NCBI RefSeq assembly: GCF_023715725.1
Contig: NZ_JAMBOT010000006.1
Location: forward strand, 248,001-312,000
Length of the DNA: 64,000 bases
Reading direction: 5' to 3'
From: Paenibacillus pasadenensis
Lineage (GTDB): Bacteria; Bacillota; Bacilli; Paenibacillales; Paenibacillaceae
The translations under genes were made by a program, and so were the position numbers. Within the stretch, counting starts at the first letter, position 1, and each line of letters starts with the position of its first letter. Below the pieces are notes generated by a model. That model saw nothing but the letters and a program-made list of their open reading frames with translations. It searched no databases and had not been told where the DNA came from. Shown piece by piece: positions 61,600 to 64,000 of this stretch.

Positions 61600-62778
61600 T
61601 TACGCTCCGGGCAGCGCATCCTTGAAACGGCTCCAATCCATTTGCTGCTCAGCTGGCGTCACTAAACACTCGTCCAAAGAGGAAATGATTGTGTCGGATT
61701 CCAGCTCAATGCCGATAAAAACAATCCGGTTCACACGGTCTCCGTACACGGGATGCCAGCTCTCCAGCAGCTCCGGCTCGTCGCGGAGCAGCTGGACCCG
61801 ATCCGCCTCGGGCAGCGCAGCCGCCCAATAACCCGCCGGGCCAAACGATATGGCCGGTCCGGCCTGGCTAATGCTCTGAGCCGTTTCCATTCGAGTTGCC
61901 AGCCAAGCGTAGCCTTTGGCCCGGACGACCTGCTCCGGCCAGCGCTGCAGCCATTTCCTCAGCCGTTCCGGATGAAACGGCAGCCGGCGCTCATAAACGA
62001 AGCTAGAAACTCCGTACTCATCCGTTTCGGGAGTGTGAGCGGGCTTTTCCAGTTCCTTCATCCAGCCAGCCGATGCCGACGCTTCTTCAAAGTTAAACAA
62101 GCCGGTATTCATAATGTCGGAAGGCTTAACCCGGCCATGCTCAGCCCGGAGGAAACGCGCTCTGGGCTGCAGCCTGCGCAGCACAGCTTCCAGCTTTTGC
62201 AGCTCCTTTTCCGGCACGAGATCGCATTTATTAAGAAGGAGCACATCGCAAAATTCAATTTGATCCAGCAGCAGATCAGATACATCTCGATGATCTTCAT
62301 TACCAACCGCCTGGCTGCGGTCAAGCAGCGACTCGCCCGAGCTGTAATCCAGCCAAAAGCGATTGGCGTCAACAACCGTCACCATCGTATCCAGCCGGCA
62401 ATACCGGGACAGATCAATGTCCAGCTCCTCGTCGGCATACGTGAACGTCTGCGCTACCGGCACCGGTTCTCCAACACCAGTCGATTCGATCAATATGTAA
62501 TCGAAACGGTTTTCCAGCGCCAGCCTCTGCACTTCTTGAAGCAGATCCTCCCGCAGCGTGCAGCAAATGCAGCCGTTTGACAGCTCTACCAGCTTTTCCT
62601 CCACTCGCGACAAACCGCCGCCGTTTTTCACAAGCCCGGCGTCAATGTTCACTTGGCTTAAATCGTTAACGATAACGGCAACTTTTAGTCCGTCGCGGTT
62701 GTTCAGCACTTCATTAAGCACAGTCGTTTTGCCGGCGCCAAGATAACCGCTTAATACGGTAACGGGAATAGGATTCAT
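61600..62778 (-). CDS. YciC/ZagA-like COG0523 GTPase
   Basis: 392 residues. GYLGAGKTT at 11-19, the GCICCTLRED CxCC motif near 75, ESTGVGEP and LNKCDL. The C-terminal CobW_C domain ends with VYGDRVNRIVFIGIEL. It is closer to Bacillus YciC/ZagA, a Zur-regulated GTPase that supplies zinc to folate enzyme FolE, than is the gene opposite. A Zur-like box lies 18 bp upstream of the ATG. The first codon follows AAAGGAC, a modest ribosome site. Confidence 0.9.
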   Translation of the reverse strand: MNPIPVTVLSGYLGAGKTTVLNEVLNNRDGLKVAVIVNDLSQVNIDAGLVKNGGGLSRVEEKLVELSNGCICCTLREDLLQEVQRLALENRFDYILIESTGVGEPVPVAQTFTYADEELDIDLSRYCRLDTMVTVVDANRFWLDYSSGESLLDRSQAVGNEDHRDVSDLLLDQIEFCDVLLLNKCDLVPEKELQKLEAVLRRLQPRARFLRAEHGRVKPSDIMNTGLFNFEEASASAGWMKELEKPAHTPETDEYGVSSFVYERRLPFHPERLRKWLQRWPEQVVRAKGYAWLATRMETAQSISQAGPAISFGPAGYWAAALPEADRVQLLRDEPELLESWHPVYGDRVNRIVFIGIELESDTIISSLDECLVTPAEQQMDWSRFKDALPGA

Positions 62779-62795
62779 TTATGAACAGTCCTTTA

Positions 62796-62810
62796 TAGTA
62801 AATTTTACGA
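62796..62810. promoter_or_regulatory. Zur-like operator of the YciC-like gene
   Basis: On the minus strand TCGTAAAATTTACTA resembles the Bacillus Zur core TCGTAATNATTACGA (12 of 15 positions; two of the mismatches are a compensating pair). It lies 18-32 bp before the start codon, where it would block a promoter. Confidence 0.5.
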
Positions 62811-62885
62811 TTATAGTCCGGTAAAAAAGCTGGTCCCTGCCAGCCATGGAATATCTATGAACGGAATGTCCTGCCAATGGGGTCA

Positions 62886-63875
62886 TTAACCGTTGAGCGC
62901 TTTAACCAACGATTGCAAATTGCTGCGCATTACGCTGATATAGTCTTCTCCCGCTGACGCCTGCTCCTCCGTAAGGCCTTCGAGAGGATTAAGCACATCG
63001 GTAGCCGCTCCGGTTTCCGCAGCGATGGTATCGGCCAGCTTGGAATCAACCAGCGTCTCGAAAAAAATGATTTTTACATCATGCTCCTTCACAAATTGGA
63101 CGACTTTAGCCATCTCGTCGGGTGAAGGCTCTTGTTCCGGAGAAATACCGTTAATCGGTACCTGCTGCAGACCGTACTGTTCGGCAAGATAAGCAAACGC
63201 CGCATGCGAGGTGACAAAATCTTTGCGTTTCGCTTCGGCCAGCTGTCCGTTAAACTCCTGATGAAGCTCTTCCAGCTTCGCGATATAAGCATCTGCATTT
63301 TGCTGGTAAGTTTCCTTATGCTCGGGGTCGGCTTGCTGCAGGGCGTTCATTATCGCGCGAACTTCCTTCTGCGCCAGCACGGGATCGAGCCATACATGCG
63401 GATCGGCCGGATGCTCTTGCCCTTCGGCAGCATGTTCATGTTCTTCGTGACCTTTGTCATGCCCTTCCGCTCCATGATCGTGTCCATCGTCCACGCCTTC
63501 CAGCGTCGCAAGCCCCTTGCTGGCTTCCACGGCGATCCGCTGCGGGTTGCCGGCGCTCTCCAGCGCTTGCTCCGCCCAGCCTTCCACGATGCCGTTGTAC
63601 ACAAATACGTCGGCTTTGCTTATCGCGGCCATATCTTTGGCGCTTGGCTCCCAGTCATGCGGTTCAACGCCCGTAGGCACCAGCCCGGTCACAGTAACCA
63701 AATCCCCGCCAACCTGCCGTGCGAACTCCGCCATCGGGTAGATGGTCGCCGCAACGTTCAGCTTGCCGTCCTCTGCCGGTGCTGACGGTTTGCCGGAGCC
63801 TCCCCCGCAGCCGCTCAAAACGAGCGCCAGGCCTCCAAGCAGCAAAGCGCCCGGCATTAGCTTTTTACTTAACAT
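62886..63875 (-). CDS. znuA: Zinc-binding lipoprotein of a metal ABC transporter (ZnuA/AdcA type)
   Basis: 329 residues. Lipobox LVLSGC (Cys near 23), cluster 9 binding-protein fold with metal ligands in GVEPHDWEPS, DPHVWLDP, TSHAAFAYLAEQYG and a late Asp/Glu. A long His/Asp/Glu-rich loop (about 131-155, DDGHDHGAEGHDKGHEEHEH in part) marks it as zinc-specific rather than manganese-specific. GAAAGGGTG precedes the ATG. The permease and ATPase genes are not in the window. Confidence 0.93.
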   Translation of the reverse strand: MLSKKLMPGALLLGGLALVLSGCGGGSGKPSAPAEDGKLNVAATIYPMAEFARQVGGDLVTVTGLVPTGVEPHDWEPSAKDMAAISKADVFVYNGIVEGWAEQALESAGNPQRIAVEASKGLATLEGVDDGHDHGAEGHDKGHEEHEHAAEGQEHPADPHVWLDPVLAQKEVRAIMNALQQADPEHKETYQQNADAYIAKLEELHQEFNGQLAEAKRKDFVTSHAAFAYLAEQYGLQQVPINGISPEQEPSPDEMAKVVQFVKEHDVKIIFFETLVDSKLADTIAAETGAATDVLNPLEGLTEEQASAGEDYISVMRSNLQSLVKALNG

Positions 63876-63937
63876 CCGTGTTCACCCTTTCCATTTATTA
63901 AAAGTCCGATGATAACCAGCCAAAGACCCGCTTTCAT
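63869..63937 (-). CDS. Possible 22-codon ORF overlapping znuA
   Basis: MKAGLWLVIIGLLINGKGEHGC. It starts within the stop codon of a frame entering from the right edge and ends 7 nt inside znuA, a pattern typical of translational coupling. It has one hydrophobic stretch but no visible ribosome site, so it may be chance. Confidence 0.25.
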   Translation of the reverse strand: MKAGLWLVIIGLLINGKGEHGC

Positions 63938-63999
63938 CAAACGTTTAAAACGACTTCAGCTAGGAGGTTTGCGAATCGTCGCCAAGCCTTGGAATCGGC
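63937..63999 (-). CDS. Possible C-terminal end of a gene entering from the right
   Basis: A 20-codon open tail (ending WRRFANLLAEVVLNV) with a stop at 63937-63939. Too short to assign. It could be the end of the gene before znuA in the same operon. Two other frames are also partly open here. Confidence 0.25.
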   Translation of the reverse strand, partial: ADSKAWRRFANLLAEVVLNV

Positions 64000-64000
64000 C

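Overview
The window looks like a chromosomal segment of a Paenibacillus-type spore former (Bacillales, Paenibacillaceae). The evidence is the sporulation genes (spoVK, cotE), AGGAGG-type ribosome sites, frequent TTG/GTG starts, fairly GC-rich coding sequence, and a backbone order (lexA, glnRA, ynbB-like, spoVK, hfq, miaA, mutL, mutS, cotE) that matches the known Bacillus order. Most of the first 45 kb is on the minus strand. Accessory blocks interrupt the backbone.

Region 1-2.9 kb: the end of an unidentified gene, lexA behind an array of LexA boxes and a clear promoter, then a small accessory island. The island holds a protein with an internally duplicated domain, a 71-residue membrane-type peptide built on an 11-residue Trp repeat, and an outlying member of an anchored-domain family that reappears at 27-30 kb. 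Region 2.9-8.6 kb: glnRA with a perfect GlnR/TnrA-type site and a strong promoter, a PLP-dependent C-S lyase-like enzyme, spoVK, a DUF218 protein and a DUF402 protein. Region 8.8-13.9 kb: qoxDCBA (aa3-type quinol oxidase), a small membrane protein and a lipoprotein cyclophilin. Region 14-24 kb: class A PBP, hfq, miaA, a methyltransferase, and mutL and mutS, both with unusually long low-complexity segments. Region 24-30 kb: an amidoligase-like protein, the outer coat morphogen cotE, and five tandem paralogues. Each paralogue joins a YjcZ/Tiny_TM-like N-terminal helix to a beta-rich outer domain. A decayed fragment of the neighbouring exporter gene lies among them and marks an old segmental duplication.

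Region 30-42 kb: an aromatic-acid-exporter-like gene, an NMT1/SsuABC-type ABC transporter, M32 carboxypeptidase, an Fe-S-type protein, beta-carbonic anhydrase, an intergenic repeat patch, DUF309, two small proteins, and a compact four-gene operon (methyltransferase, FAD oxidoreductase, cyclase-like SRPBCC, ketosynthase). Region 42-52 kb: a GH18 protein with N-terminal repeats, a 1296-residue kinase-like/AAA/helical-repeat protein whose kinase active site is degenerate, a polytopic membrane protein overlapping it, DegV, a GNAT acetyltransferase and a hexapeptide acetyltransferase.

Region 52-60.3 kb is one minus-strand exopolysaccharide operon resembling ydaKLMN of B. subtilis: membrane glycan transferase, degenerate GGDEF protein, YdaL-like protein, GT2 synthase, BcsB-like protein and a glycoside hydrolase. 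Region 60.5-64 kb is a zinc-homeostasis group: two COG0523 GTPases, a Zur-like box and a ZnuA-type lipoprotein. No rRNA, tRNA, CRISPR array, complete insertion sequence or prophage was seen.

The strongest candidate for something undescribed is the tandem family beside cotE at 26.9-29.7 kb, with its distant relative at 2.3 kb. Other candidates are the 11-residue-repeat peptide, the ketosynthase operon and the kinase-like giant protein. No database search was possible. Family names rest on recognised motifs and gene order; start choices rest on ribosome-site spacing.
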